From Gammaproteobacteria bacterium UBA4475 (GTDB lineage: Bacteria > Pseudomonadota > Gammaproteobacteria > Pseudomonadales > Azotimanducaceae), in contig DGOD01000187.1 of NCBI GenBank assembly GCA_002389265.1, positions 1 to 20,705 on the forward strand: DNA of 20,705 nt, written 5' to 3'. This document shows positions 1-8,800 of this stretch, in pieces. How positions within the stretch are numbered: position 1 is the first letter of the stretch; every line of letters begins with the position of its first letter. The notes under the pieces were generated by a model. It ran no database searches. It was given only the letters and a program-made list of their open reading frames with translations, and was not told the DNA's origin. A program made the position numbers and the translations under genes.

Positions 1-479
1 TGCTCAGCTTCGTGATTGTGATCGCTGACCAATGGTCGAAGGGTTTTATGAGTGATTTGCTAACGTTGTGTCGACCCGGCGATTGCCAAAGTATCGTATT
101 GCTGCCGGTGTTTAACTTTACACTGCTGCACAATGCCGGTGCGGCCTTCAGTTTTCTGAGCGACGCAGGCGGTTGGCAACGTTGGTTGTTAGTCGCGGTA
201 TCGACCCTGGTGAGTGCCATCATTGTGGTCTGGCTGTATCGAATCAAGTCCTCCGAGAAGCTGCTGGCGCTGGCCTTAGCGCTGATTCTCGGCGGCGCCA
301 TTGGCAACCTGATCGATCGGGCGCTGGTGGGTTACGTAGTGGATTTTATTGTCGTCCACTACCAGCACTACTACTTTCCGGCATTCAATATTGCCGACTC
401 AGCCATCACGATCGGCGCTATGGTGCTGATACTTGATACCCTGATTAAGCCCAAGGAGACCAGCAAAGTTAATGGCTAA
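1..479 (+). CDS. lspA: Lipoprotein signal peptidase (signal peptidase II), 5' end cut off
   Basis: Inner-membrane aspartyl protease that removes the signal peptide of prolipoproteins after lipidation. The reading frame is open from base 3, so the true start lies upstream and 158 residues are visible; the family is usually about 160-170 residues, so only a short N-terminus is missing. Visible landmarks are the DQWSK motif near the end of the first membrane segment, HNAGAAFSF, and the two catalytic-aspartate motifs GNLIDR and FNIADSAIT. Four hydrophobic segments fit the family. The stop codon overlaps the start of fkpB by 8 bases, so the two are probably translationally coupled. Identification is from conserved motifs and from the lspA-fkpB-ispH order, which is standard in gammaproteobacteria. 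Confidence 0.96.
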   Translation, partial: LSFVIVIADQWSKGFMSDLLTLCRPGDCQSIVLLPVFNFTLLHNAGAAFSFLSDAGGWQRWLLVAVSTLVSAIIVVWLYRIKSSEKLLALALALILGGAIGNLIDRALVGYVVDFIVVHYQHYYFPAFNIADSAITIGAMVLILDTLIKPKETSKVNG

Positions 480-939
480 GAATACCCCAATAGGGCCCGG
501 TACAAGGGTGACGCTGCGATTTACTCTGGCGCTCACGAGCGGTGACATCGTCGATTCAACCGGCGACACGGCGGCGACCTTTGTCGTCGGTGATGGCAAT
601 TTATTGCCTGGTTTTGAGCAGGCGATGTACGGCATGTTGGCCGAAGCCTCAGCGCGATTATTGATTCCAGCTAGTCAAGCCTTTGGCGAGCATCTTGAGG
701 CTAATATGCAGCGTCTACGTCGGGGTCAGTTCCCGGTCAATATGGTGTTAACTGAAGGCTTGATGATGTCCTTTGCTGACAAAGCAGATTCGGAGTTGCC
801 CGGTGTCATCAACAAAATTCAAGGCGACAGTATTGAGGTGGACTTCAACCACCCACTGGCGGGCAAGGATCTGATTTTTGAAGTCGATATTGTCGAAGTT
901 GAGCAAATCACAAATGAAATAATCCGGGTGAGTGAATAA
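472..939 (+). CDS. fkpB: FKBP-type peptidyl-prolyl cis-trans isomerase, SlpA/FkpB type
   Basis: Predicted cytoplasmic prolyl isomerase/chaperone of 155 residues. The N-terminal FKBP half reads GTRVTLRFTLAL, then a GD-x-VDST turn, then FVVGDGNLLPGFEQAMYGM, which is the typical FKBP core. An IF (insert-in-flap) region follows, with the DFNHPLAGKDLIFEVDI segment characteristic of SlyD/FkpB proteins. There is no metal-binding histidine tail like that of SlyD, which favours FkpB. The start at 472 overlaps the lspA stop; AAGGAG at 453-458 is a plausible ribosome binding site. The stop lies 3 bases before the ispH start, so all three genes probably form one transcript. Confidence 0.93.
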   Translation: MAKNTPIGPGTRVTLRFTLALTSGDIVDSTGDTAATFVVGDGNLLPGFEQAMYGMLAEASARLLIPASQAFGEHLEANMQRLRRGQFPVNMVLTEGLMMSFADKADSELPGVINKIQGDSIEVDFNHPLAGKDLIFEVDIVEVEQITNEIIRVSE

Positions 940-942
940 TCT

Positions 943-1878
943 ATGCTCAGGGAAATTAAATTAGCGAGCCCCAGAGGCTTTTGTGCTGGCGTTGACCGGG
1001 CAATCGAAATCGTTAACCGGGCATTGGAGTTGTATGGCGCTCCCGTATATGTGCGCCACGAGGTGGTGCATAACCGCACAGTTGTCGCAAATTTGCATGC
1101 CAAGGGTGCGATATTTGTCGAGGAAGTTGAGGAAGTGCCTGCGGGGTCCCTGGTGATTTTCAGTGCCCATGGTGTGTCGAAACAGGTTCGCGCGGACGCC
1201 GAGGAAAAAGGCCTTCGAGTCTTCGATGCCACCTGCCCCTTGGTGACCAAAGTGCATAATGAGGTTGTCAGCTTCTCTCGAGATCAGCGCGAGGCGGTGC
1301 TGATCGGTCATGCCGGTCATCCTGAAGTCGAGGGGACCATGGGTCAGTATGCAGACCCAAGCCGCATTTATTTGATTGAAAGTGTCGATGATGTAGATAT
1401 GTTGCAGATCCAGGATGCGACTCAGGTTTCCTATGTCACCCAAACCACCTTGTCTGTGGACGATACCGCCAATGTCATTGATCGATTGCGCAGCCGCTTC
1501 CCCTTGATTGAGGGGCCGCGCAAGGATGATATTTGTTATGCCACCCAGAATCGGCAGGATGCAGTGAAAGACCTTGCCCAAGAGTGTGATTTGATTCTCG
1601 TTGTCGGTTCGTCGAATAGTTCAAACTCTAATCGACTGCGGGAACTCGCCGAACGACTTGGGGTGCGGGCGTTTCTTATCGATAATGCGACGCTCATTGA
1701 TCCGGTCTGGCTTGAAGGTGCTGAAGTTGTCGGTGTAACATCCGGCGCGAGCGCACCAGAAAGCTTGGTGGAAGAAGTCGTCGCGCGACTGCAGCTGGAA
1801 GGCCCAGTTGAGGTAACGACAATCGTGACTCGAGAAGAGAGCATTGAGTTTTCCCTGCCTAAAGCCTTGCGTAGGTAA
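943..1878 (+). CDS. ispH: 4-hydroxy-3-methylbut-2-enyl diphosphate reductase
   Basis: Last enzyme of the MEP isoprenoid pathway: a [4Fe-4S] protein that reduces HMBPP to IPP and DMAPP in the cytoplasm. It has 311 residues, normal for the family. The three cluster cysteines are C14 ([10 protein letters not shown]), C98 (DATCPLV) and C198 ([11 protein letters not shown]). Substrate-binding residues also fit: H43 (HEVVHNR), H76 (SAHGVS), H126/E128 (HPEVEGT), the [10 protein letters not shown] segment, [10 protein letters not shown], and SGASAPESL. The start follows the fkpB stop by 3 bases. A 71-base gap separates it from pilE. Confidence 0.98.
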   Translation: MLREIKLASPRGFCAGVDRAIEIVNRALELYGAPVYVRHEVVHNRTVVANLHAKGAIFVEEVEEVPAGSLVIFSAHGVSKQVRADAEEKGLRVFDATCPLVTKVHNEVVSFSRDQREAVLIGHAGHPEVEGTMGQYADPSRIYLIESVDDVDMLQIQDATQVSYVTQTTLSVDDTANVIDRLRSRFPLIEGPRKDDICYATQNRQDAVKDLAQECDLILVVGSSNSSNSNRLRELAERLGVRAFLIDNATLIDPVWLEGAEVVGVTSGASAPESLVEEVVARLQLEGPVEVTTIVTREESIEFSLPKALRR

Positions 1879-1949
1879 GGAGCTTGATTCGCGTAAGTGC
1901 TCTTCAACACTAGCAGACTACCCTAATTGGTATCAGCCGGAGAATAACA

Positions 1950-2315
1950 ATGATGGCAAAAGGCTACACGCTTATAGAATTGATGGTGGTGGTCGCGATT
2001 ATTGGTATTATTTCCGCGATTGCCTATCCGAGTTATCAATCCTACACCTGCGATACTTTTATTGGTCAGGGGATTGCTGATATGAAGGTCTGTGCGCTGG
2101 GTATGGAGCGGTTCTACAGTAACGACTTTACCTATGTAGGCGCGACGATTGGTGACGTCTGTAGCGCCGTGTCGCCCACGCAGGGAACCAAAAAGTTTGA
2201 TCTCACCCTGAGCACCCTGACTCAGACCAATTTTGTGGTCACGGCAACGCCTGTCGGCAGCTGTGGCACGACGATGACCCTCGATGCGGCAGGCACTTTG
2301 ACCGTAGCGCCCTAA
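1950..2315 (+). CDS. pilE: Type IV minor pilin, PilE-like
   Basis: Small prepilin of 121 residues. A very short leader (MMAKG) ends in the glycine cut by prepilin peptidase PilD, followed by YTLIELMVVVAIIGIISAIA, with Glu at mature position 5 and a hydrophobic N-terminal helix. Mature residue 1 is Tyr instead of the usual Phe. The C-terminal half has the PilE pattern FVVTATPVG-SCGTTMTLDAAGT, and four cysteines are present. Two ATG codons stand in tandem (1950 and 1953); GGAGA at 1939-1943 serves either. In Pseudomonas aeruginosa (from memory) pilE is the last gene of the minor pilin operon, whereas here it is first, directly behind ispH. A T6 run follows the stop but no convincing terminator stem precedes it. 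Confidence 0.88.
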   Translation: MMAKGYTLIELMVVVAIIGIISAIAYPSYQSYTCDTFIGQGIADMKVCALGMERFYSNDFTYVGATIGDVCSAVSPTQGTKKFDLTLSTLTQTNFVVTATPVGSCGTTMTLDAAGTLTVAP

Positions 2316-2415
2316 TTTTTTGTGTTCTGAATATTTTCGATAGGCATTTTTACTCATACACAGTGCTGGTTTGCCTGCGGCTGTCTTTGCAGTGAGCGTG
2401 CCTGCGGTTGGCATG

Positions 2416-2459
2416 ATCTACCATCTTCAGGTCCTGAAGGTGGGAAAATTCTGGTAGAT
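2416..2459 (+). promoter_or_regulatory. Two-part inverted repeat in the pilE-fimU gap
   Basis: A perfect 8-bp outer stem (2416-2423 with 2452-2459) encloses a second 7-pair stem, six Watson-Crick pairs plus one G-U (2424-2430 with 2434-2440), with a 3-base GTC loop. An 11-base bulge, 2441-2451, lies on the 3' side. No T run follows, so it is not a classic intrinsic terminator. It lies in the 263-base gap between pilE and fimU, the largest gap in the pilus operon. It may be a protein-binding site, an RNA processing/stabilising structure, or an attenuator that sets pilE apart from the rest. The function is inferred only from the symmetry. Confidence 0.45.
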
Positions 2460-2548
2460 TTGCGCCCTTGCGTGCTTTTGACCGCCTATCGAATTTTCAT
2501 CAGGGCTGATCGTTCTGCGCCCAGTTCAAGCCTGCCATTCGCCTAGAA

Positions 2549-2572
2549 TCCTTTTCGTCCATTAGAAAAGGA
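2549..2572 (+). promoter_or_regulatory. Hairpin sequestering the fimU ribosome binding site
   Basis: TCCTTTTC (2549-2556) is the exact reverse complement of GAAAAGGA (2565-2572), with an 8-base loop between them. The right arm contains the AAGGA Shine-Dalgarno sequence of fimU, 6 bases before the ATG at 2579. A folded leader would hide the ribosome binding site, giving possible translational control of fimU and of coupled downstream genes. The symmetry is seen directly; regulation is inference. Confidence 0.45.
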
Positions 2573-2578
2573 ACTTCG

Positions 2579-3121
2579 ATGGCAACTTCAAAACAGAGTA
2601 TTTCGGCTCGGCTAATTCGTGGCATGACGTTAATCGAACTGATGGTTGGTTTGGTGATTGTCGGTATGGGTATGACGATTGCCGTCCCGAGCTTTCAGGG
2701 TATGTTGGCCAGAAATACCATGGCCACCCAGGTCAATGAATTCTTGTTGACCGTCAATCGTGCCCGCTCTGCGGCCAGTGCGCAGGGTGGGCCCGTGAGC
2801 GTGCAGGCGCTGGATGCGGTTGAGGATAATGAATTTGGTGCTGGCTGGTGCATAGTCAGCGGCAATCCCGGTAACTGTAACGCAGGCGTGATCATGCGCG
2901 TGTTGCCGATCGCCGCTGAGAGTACGTTGATTTTTGCCACCTCAGGCGCAACGGCCATTGAGTTTGACGCCATGGGTGCGCTGGCTGATGCCACTGCCCT
3001 CGACATCGATCTCTGTCGCGCTGGGCACGAGGGTCGCCGCATTCATATTAGTGCCGTAGGACGGTCGAAGTCGCACAAGCCCACTGACCCCAGTATCAGT
3101 CGCCAACCGGATTGTCCCTGA
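2579..3121 (+). CDS. fimU: Type IV minor pilin, GspH/FimT family (FimU-like)
   Basis: Prepilin of 180 residues. A 15-residue basic leader ends at G15, followed by MTLIELMVGLVIVGMGMTIA with Glu at mature position 5. The GspH-type region follows: VPSFQGMLARN, VNEFLLTVNRARSAA, then a beta-rich C-terminal domain with GWCIVSGNPGNC and two further cysteines (LCRAG, PDCP at the end), fitting paired disulphides. It occupies the FimU position, ahead of pilV, pilW and pilX, so it probably belongs to the minor pilin priming subcomplex that nucleates pilus growth and supports PilY1. The AAGGA ribosome binding site is embedded in a hairpin. A second GspH/FimT protein lies at 11889-12467 on the other strand. 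Confidence 0.85.
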   Translation: MATSKQSISARLIRGMTLIELMVGLVIVGMGMTIAVPSFQGMLARNTMATQVNEFLLTVNRARSAASAQGGPVSVQALDAVEDNEFGAGWCIVSGNPGNCNAGVIMRVLPIAAESTLIFATSGATAIEFDAMGALADATALDIDLCRAGHEGRRIHISAVGRSKSHKPTDPSISRQPDCP

Positions 3122-3130
3122 GGATCTGCA

Positions 3131-3664
3131 ATGAACAGTTCTGAGCAATACGGTAAATCAAACAATAGTCAGCGGGGTTTTACCCTGATAGAAGTGATGG
3201 TGGCGATGCTGATCGTCAGTGTCGGCATTCTCGGTGTCGCGGGAATACAACTCGTCAGCCTGCAGCAGAATCAAAGCGCGATGCTCAACTCTGAAGCCTT
3301 GATGGTGGGGAACACCATCCTTGATCGAATTCGTGCCAATGCGCAGAGTGATTATGGCGGGGTGGACTATACGGATGTGCCCACCGCAGCAGCTCGCAAC
3401 TGTATAACGAGCAGCTGCTCTCCGGCAGAAATGGCGGTGTATGACATTGCTCAATGGAAATGCAGTATCAACTCAACCCTGGAGCCGGTTGCCAACACGA
3501 GTCACCCGGTGTGCCTGAGTCTTGCCACCGAAGGTAAGCTGCCCGATGGCAATGGCAGGATTGTCAAGGCGACAGACAGCTATACGGTAACTATCGAGTG
3601 GCGCGATGATCGTGCCGGCGCCAGGCGGGAAATTTCCCTTCGAACCCAGATACGAGGCACCTGA
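3131..3664 (+). CDS. pilV: Type IV minor pilin PilV
   Basis: Prepilin of 177 residues. Leader of 16 residues ending RG, then FTLIEVMVAMLIVSVGILGV with Glu5. The tail of the helix reads AGIQLVSLQQNQSA and is followed by a NTILDRIRAN segment, both typical of PilV. Four cysteines lie in the C-terminal domain (NCITSSC, WKCSI, PVCLS). The gene starts 9 bases after fimU; GAGGA at 3120-3124 overlaps the fimU stop and serves as the ribosome binding site. Expected role: minor pilin of the priming/tip complex with FimU, PilW, PilX and PilY1, in the inner membrane and then the pilus tip. Confidence 0.9.
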   Translation: MNSSEQYGKSNNSQRGFTLIEVMVAMLIVSVGILGVAGIQLVSLQQNQSAMLNSEALMVGNTILDRIRANAQSDYGGVDYTDVPTAAARNCITSSCSPAEMAVYDIAQWKCSINSTLEPVANTSHPVCLSLATEGKLPDGNGRIVKATDSYTVTIEWRDDRAGARREISLRTQIRGT

Positions 3665-3665
3665 T

Positions 3666-4685
3666 ATGCGACACGCCAGAGGCTTTTCAATTGTCGAGCT
3701 GTTGATTGCCATGGTGCTGGGCAGCATCGTGATCATTGGTATCGTTCAGTTGTTTGTCGCCAATTCGGCGACCTACAAGGTACTTGTGGGCCAGAGCCGG
3801 ATGCAAGAGTCCGCTCGATTTTCACTGGAATTCATCGGCCGGGATGTGCGTCGCGCGGGTTACCGGGGTTGCCTGTCCAGCAAGGGTGAGATCCGCGTCA
3901 ATGTCGCGCCGAGTGATCTGCCCTATGAATATGACATCCGCCTGCCGGTTGCCGGTTATAACGGCGGAGGCACTGGCTGGTCTCCAGCACTAACACCCAT
4001 TAATGGTATTGATGTCAGTTTGATAGTGTCTGGCACCGATGTCTTGACGACCCGAAATCTATCGGCTGTTGAGTCTCGGTTGAAGAACGACTTAACCACT
4101 ACCCAGATAAAACCGACGATTCGTATAGATGCAGGTTGGGCTGAATTTTTCAAAGGCGACATCGTGATGATACATGACTGTGAAAAAGCCACGCTGTTTC
4201 ACGTCATGAACATGACGCCGGATCTCACCGCACCCTCGGCTAGCGCCCAGGACCTGGTGATAGATCATGGATTTGGTGGCGCTATCTCGAATACAACATT
4301 GCAGCTGGCAGACGTTAACACTTTTGAAACAGATGCGGCGATCTCGGCGGTTGAAGCCAGCACCTATTTTATTGCACCGGGTACGGGGGTTAACAGTGCG
4401 GGGGATACGCCGTCGTCACTGTGGCGCAAAACTGGTGCCGCAACGCCGGTTGAGCTGGTTGAAGGGGTAGAAGACCTGCAGTTGCTTTTCGGCGTTGATC
4501 GCGTCGATGGAGACGGCGTGCCTGATCAGTACCTTCAGGCAAACCAGGTTGACGACTGGGGTGAATTGGTGACGATTCGCGTCAGCATCGTCGCAAACAG
4601 TGTTGATGCGTTAGATGGCATCACCGGAGATGGCCTGATGCGTCGTACCTTCAGTCAAACCTACTTTATTCGAAATCATGGATAG
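3666..4685 (+). CDS. pilW: Type IV minor pilin PilW
   Basis: Prepilin of 339 residues. I chose the ATG at 3666 because it gives the short leader MRHARG, followed by FSIVELLIAMVLGSIVIIGI with Glu5; a longer open frame from 3606 overlaps pilV and would give an implausible leader. GAGG at 3654-3657 is 8 bases ahead of this ATG, and the pilV stop is 1 base before it. Family landmarks include QESARFSLEFIGRDVRRAGYRGC just after the helix and a long beta-rich C-terminal domain ending with VTIRVSIVANS and TFSQTYFIRNHG. It is the largest minor pilin in the operon, as PilW usually is. Confidence 0.9.
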   Translation: MRHARGFSIVELLIAMVLGSIVIIGIVQLFVANSATYKVLVGQSRMQESARFSLEFIGRDVRRAGYRGCLSSKGEIRVNVAPSDLPYEYDIRLPVAGYNGGGTGWSPALTPINGIDVSLIVSGTDVLTTRNLSAVESRLKNDLTTTQIKPTIRIDAGWAEFFKGDIVMIHDCEKATLFHVMNMTPDLTAPSASAQDLVIDHGFGGAISNTTLQLADVNTFETDAAISAVEASTYFIAPGTGVNSAGDTPSSLWRKTGAATPVELVEGVEDLQLLFGVDRVDGDGVPDQYLQANQVDDWGELVTIRVSIVANSVDALDGITGDGLMRRTFSQTYFIRNHG

Positions 4686-5322
4686 CCTATCAATGCCAAG
4701 CGTAACTACCAGGTGTGTTTCGATACCGAAGGTGCATCAAAAAGGCCTGGCATTGTTTATGAGCCTGGTTATTTTACTGGTGGTGACGCTGCTGGGCGTG
4801 GCCTCTGTGCAGACAACGATGATGGAAGAGCAGATGTCGCGGAACTCACGCGACGCCAATATTGCCATGCTGGCGGCGGAGTCGGCGATTGAAGATGGTG
4901 AAACCTATATCGAAACATTGGGGGCTGCGCAGGCAGCAGATGATGCTGCGAAGCTGGCGGCTGGAGAAACACCCGTCGAGTTATTGGCGTTCATAGACGT
5001 TGACGCTGAGGCAAATGGTTTGTACTTCGAGGCGAGCTCTACCGCCACCCCTAATTGGGTGGGTGTTGTTTGGTCAGATCCTGATGGGAGTTATCTGTCG
5101 GCAAGCACTTCGATAGCTGGCGTTGAAACCCAACCAAAATACATTATCGAATATATCAAAACAGTGAATGTGGTCGAGCGGGATAGCATCAATGTTAATA
5201 ACGTTGGCCAATCAGTAGTGACGGGCCGAAGCCAGATATTCAGAGTGACTGCCTTCGGCACCGGTGGTTCGGCGGATGCTCGTGCCATGCTACAAAGCAC
5301 TTATGGACGGCGGTTAGATTAA
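4678..5322 (+). CDS. pilX: Type IV minor pilin PilX
   Basis: Protein of 214 residues with the PilX signature: a leader ending in QKG (residue 23), then LALFMSLVILLVVTLLGVAS, and SVQTTMMEEQMSRNSRDANIAMLAAESAIEDGE. Glu5 is absent, which is normal for PilX/GspK-type tip pilins and fits a subunit placed at the top of the priming complex. The start overlaps the pilW stop by 8 bases and has no good Shine-Dalgarno sequence, so translation is probably coupled to pilW. A later ATG at 4693 is possible, so the leader length is uncertain. PilX is expected to contact PilY1, encoded two genes downstream. Confidence 0.85.
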   Translation: MDSLSMPSVTTRCVSIPKVHQKGLALFMSLVILLVVTLLGVASVQTTMMEEQMSRNSRDANIAMLAAESAIEDGETYIETLGAAQAADDAAKLAAGETPVELLAFIDVDAEANGLYFEASSTATPNWVGVVWSDPDGSYLSASTSIAGVETQPKYIIEYIKTVNVVERDSINVNNVGQSVVTGRSQIFRVTAFGTGGSADARAMLQSTYGRRLD

Positions 5323-5348
5323 GAAAATCGACTTATTAGGAGATCATT

Positions 5349-5765
5349 ATGATGAACGAAGTATCCAATCGTGTTGGTGCGGCAGGTTTGTTTGGTGTAC
5401 TTGTATTGATATTGCTTGCGTTCCCCGTCGCTGCACAGCCTCAATCCGATGGCTATTCCCCGGCAGAGCGTGCTGAACAGGCGCTCATTGATCAGCTTCA
5501 AAGGACGACATACGGCCGGATCAGGGCAACGTCTGCTGTAATTACGGATGTGGATTTTGAAGGGCCGCGAATTGTTGCTGACGGCCGGGCTTTCAATTTT
5601 TCGCCTGCAGCTCGGGTCAACCTGTTGTCAGGCGCGGGGGCGCCAACGTTGCTTCAGCAAGGCATGGCAATACGCATGCTCTTTGAGTCGCCCACAGCGC
5701 AAAGCAAGCTTGGCGTAATTCACAATATCGATGAAATTGAAGTGGATGAATTAATGGTGTTTTAA
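5349..5765 (+). CDS. Small secreted protein in the minor pilin operon, PilY2-like by position
   Basis: Protein of 138 residues. An N-terminal hydrophobic stretch (residues 11-29, ending FPVAA) looks like a signal peptide. A helical segment follows (PAERAEQALIDQL), then an OB/SH3-like strand pattern (GRIRAT, AVITDVDFEGPRIVADG, AFNFSPAARVNLLSG, LQQGMAIRMLF). There are no cysteines in the mature part. AGGAG at 5338-5342 is a good ribosome binding site, and ATG codons stand at 5349 and 5352. It sits between pilX and pilY1, 26 bases after pilX. Pseudomonas has a small secreted PilY2 next to pilY1, and the strand/glycine pattern is reminiscent of it, but I cannot confirm homology. An open frame continues past the stop in a shifted frame up to 5842. 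Confidence 0.65.
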   Translation: MMNEVSNRVGAAGLFGVLVLILLAFPVAAQPQSDGYSPAERAEQALIDQLQRTTYGRIRATSAVITDVDFEGPRIVADGRAFNFSPAARVNLLSGAGAPTLLQQGMAIRMLFESPTAQSKLGVIHNIDEIEVDELMVF

Positions 5766-5851
5766 CCGCCTATGGCTTGATCGTGGCGGCACAGAGTGTA
5801 ACCGGCATGATCAAACGTCTACTGGGTGAGACTTTAGATTAAGGATGATCT

Positions 5852-8800
5852 ATGAACAGCCAAAAAATATTATTATCGATGTTGCTCGCCGTTAGTATTG
5901 GGTGCCTGCCGCTTATTGCCGTCGCAAAAGGGGAGAAGGCGAACGATGATGAATACTATATCTTCGAGGATAATCCCGGTGTTGTGCTTGAGGTGCTGTT
6001 AAACGATAACTACAACGAGCCGGCGATTATTAAAATCGCCGGGGTGACCGTGACCATTGACGGCATCGACTATCCCAACAGCAGTGAGTCAAGACCGTCT
6101 ACCATTATTGATCCGTTCGGGCAGGCGGTGACGTTGCCCAATGGCACGGTAATCGCCAATCCGGACGGCACCGTCACCTATAAGCCGAAACCCAACTTCA
6201 AGGGTTGGGACCATTTTCATTACACTTTCAAGGACGACAAGAAGAAAACTAAAGAAGGACGGGTGGATATCAGGGTAAGAGGTGTCAACGACGCGCCGGT
6301 GGTCACGGGCCAGAACCACACCATGGATGCCCACGATGTTCTTACTGTCAGTGCCGCGAACGGCCTGCTGAGTACTGCCTATGATGTGGATCAGGACGAG
6401 TTGACACTGATTGTCGTGGTCGAGCCTTTGCACGGTACTTTAGTTGTGGCCGATGACGGCAGCTATGTTTACACGCCTGACATCAATTTTGATGGCACCG
6501 ACACGTTTACGTTCGCAGTCTCTGATGGCCAGACGACCAACATCGGTGGCCCCCAATCGGTAACTATCCAGGTTGTTGCCCTGACGCCACCCATCCAGGC
6601 CGACAACGATACCTATTACATCAGCGAAGATGCGGGCAGCGTCGTGTTTGATGTGTTGTCAAACGATGATCTATACGGTGCATCAGTGCAGATTACCGTC
6701 GCCGGTATCGTCGCGATGATTGATGGCCAGGCCTATCCTGACAGCAGTGAATCATCGCCCACGACAATCACGGATCCCCTCGGCAATATCGTGACTCTGC
6801 CGAATGGCCAGGTTGAGATATTATCTGGCCAGAAGATTCGCTATACCCCGAAAGCGAATTTCAATGGCGCGGATTTCTTCCACTACACTATTGACGATGG
6901 GCTGGGCCATACGGACAGCGGCAGGGTGAATATTAATATCAACCCGGTCAATGATGCGCCGACGTTGACCGGTCATGTGTATACCATGTTCGTTAATGAA
7001 CGGCTGGAAGTTGATTTCCCTGGTTTGCTTGACTTTGCCTATGACCCTGATGGCGATAGCCTAGCTGTGCGTGAAACGAGTGATGTGAGCCACGGTAGTA
7101 TTTGGTTCAACGAAGGCAGAGATCGGTTCACGTACCGGCCGGATGAAGATTTTGTTGGCACCGACAGCTTTACCTTTAGGGTCCGTGATGAGAATGGTTT
7201 GCTGAATATTGGTGGTGCCCAAACTATTACAATTCGCGTATATGCGGTGCCGCCGCCACCGGTTCAGGCGGTGGATGATGCTTACATCATCGAGGAAGAT
7301 GCAGGTGAGGTCGTGCTGGAAGTGATGACGAACGATTTGTATGATCCTGTTGCGATTACCATTGCCGGTATTACGGTGACCATTGCGGATCAGGATTTCC
7401 CCGGCAGCACAGAGACAGTGCCTACCGCCGTGCCAGATCCCCTGACCGGTGACACTGTGACCCTGCCGAACGGTACTGTTGAAATTCAGCCATCAGGAAC
7501 CGTTATCTATCGGGCCAAGAACAACTACAACGGCACCGATTTTTTTACTTATACCGTTGAAGATGCCTTTGGCAATTCGGATCAGGGTCGCGTTGATATC
7601 AACATTAATGCGGTAAACGACGCGCCCACTGTGCCGGATATGAACTATACGATGGTGGTTAATGAAGTGCTGACCGTGGCAACGCCGGGATTGCTGCACT
7701 CTGCCTGGGATCCCGATGGTCAGCTGATGAGCGTCAGCCAACTCAGCGCCCCGGTCTATGGCATCCTGACGTTCAATGCTAATGGCAGCTTCGTTTATAC
7801 GCCCGAGCTGGATTACACCGGCTATGACAGTTTCACCTTTACCATCAGTGATGGTGTTACCAACAATCTAGATGGTGCGAAAACGGTGACGATTTATGTG
7901 GACGAGATTCCACCGCCACCGCCACCGCCGCCGGGTGTCGTGACCCAGGCCTTGCCGCTGGCAGAAGCACCGCTGGAGCTGGGTTTGGGTGTTGACCCCA
8001 GCGTATTGATTCTCATGGACGATTCGGGCTCCATGGTGTGGACGCTGCTCACCACCACAGAAAGCGGCCGGATGGAACTTACCAATGAGGATTATGTGGA
8101 TGGGGGTAATGATCTCACCATTTATTCCTATGTGTTTCCGGTGTCAAACAATGTGTTTGATACAAAAGACAGCCGAGGGCGCCTGTTACCCAGCCAGGAG
8201 TCCATTGAACCCAACGCCAACGCCAACACGGTTTTCCGCGGCAATCATTTTGGTGTCTGGCGGGGCCGTAACCATCAGTACAACAAGCTCTACTACAATC
8301 CGGCAAAAATCTATCGACCCTGGGTGGGTTTCAAGGTGGAGTCCAATGAAAACTGGCCACCGGCATCGCCCGGCGCCGCCCAGAATAACCCCTGGGATGC
8401 CGGCGAAGGCTATACCAACTTGCTGTCAGAGAAGAGCTGGAGTGCCTCGGAAAATGTCCCGAATAAAGATAACGGTGTGACAGACATTGATGTCGACAAG
8501 TATTGGATACCACGTTACTACACCATCGACGATCCTGCCTGTGGTGTTGACTGTGAACCGGCCTGGGACACTGCGCACAGCCTGGTGGAAATCAAGCCCA
8601 ATACGAAAAACTATGCCAGGGCACCGACCCGAACAGACTGCGTGACAACGTCGAACAGCTGTACGTTTGATGAGGAGATCCAGAATTTCGCCAACTGGTT
8701 TACCTACTATCGCTCTCGGGAGTTTGCGATGAAGGCCAGCATGGGTAGCGTGGTTGCTGACACCAGCGGTATGAAGATTGGCTATGCCGCCTTCAACGAT

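Noticed and set aside
2316..2340. T6 run after the pilE stop as an intrinsic terminator.
   Set aside because: Only a three-pair GGC/GCC stem can be drawn ahead of it.
2507..2560. Sequences loosely like an AlgR site (CCGTTCGTC) upstream of fimU, as this regulator controls fimU in Pseudomonas.
   Set aside because: The best stretches need an inserted base or several mismatches, so they do not support a call.
3606..3665. N-terminal extension of pilW by 20 residues.
   Set aside because: It overlaps the end of pilV and has no ribosome binding site; the ATG at 3666 gives the expected short prepilin leader.
4678..4812. Missing Glu5 in PilX as a sign of a defective pilin.
   Set aside because: PilX/GspK-type tip pilins normally lack Glu5; the rest of the signature is intact.
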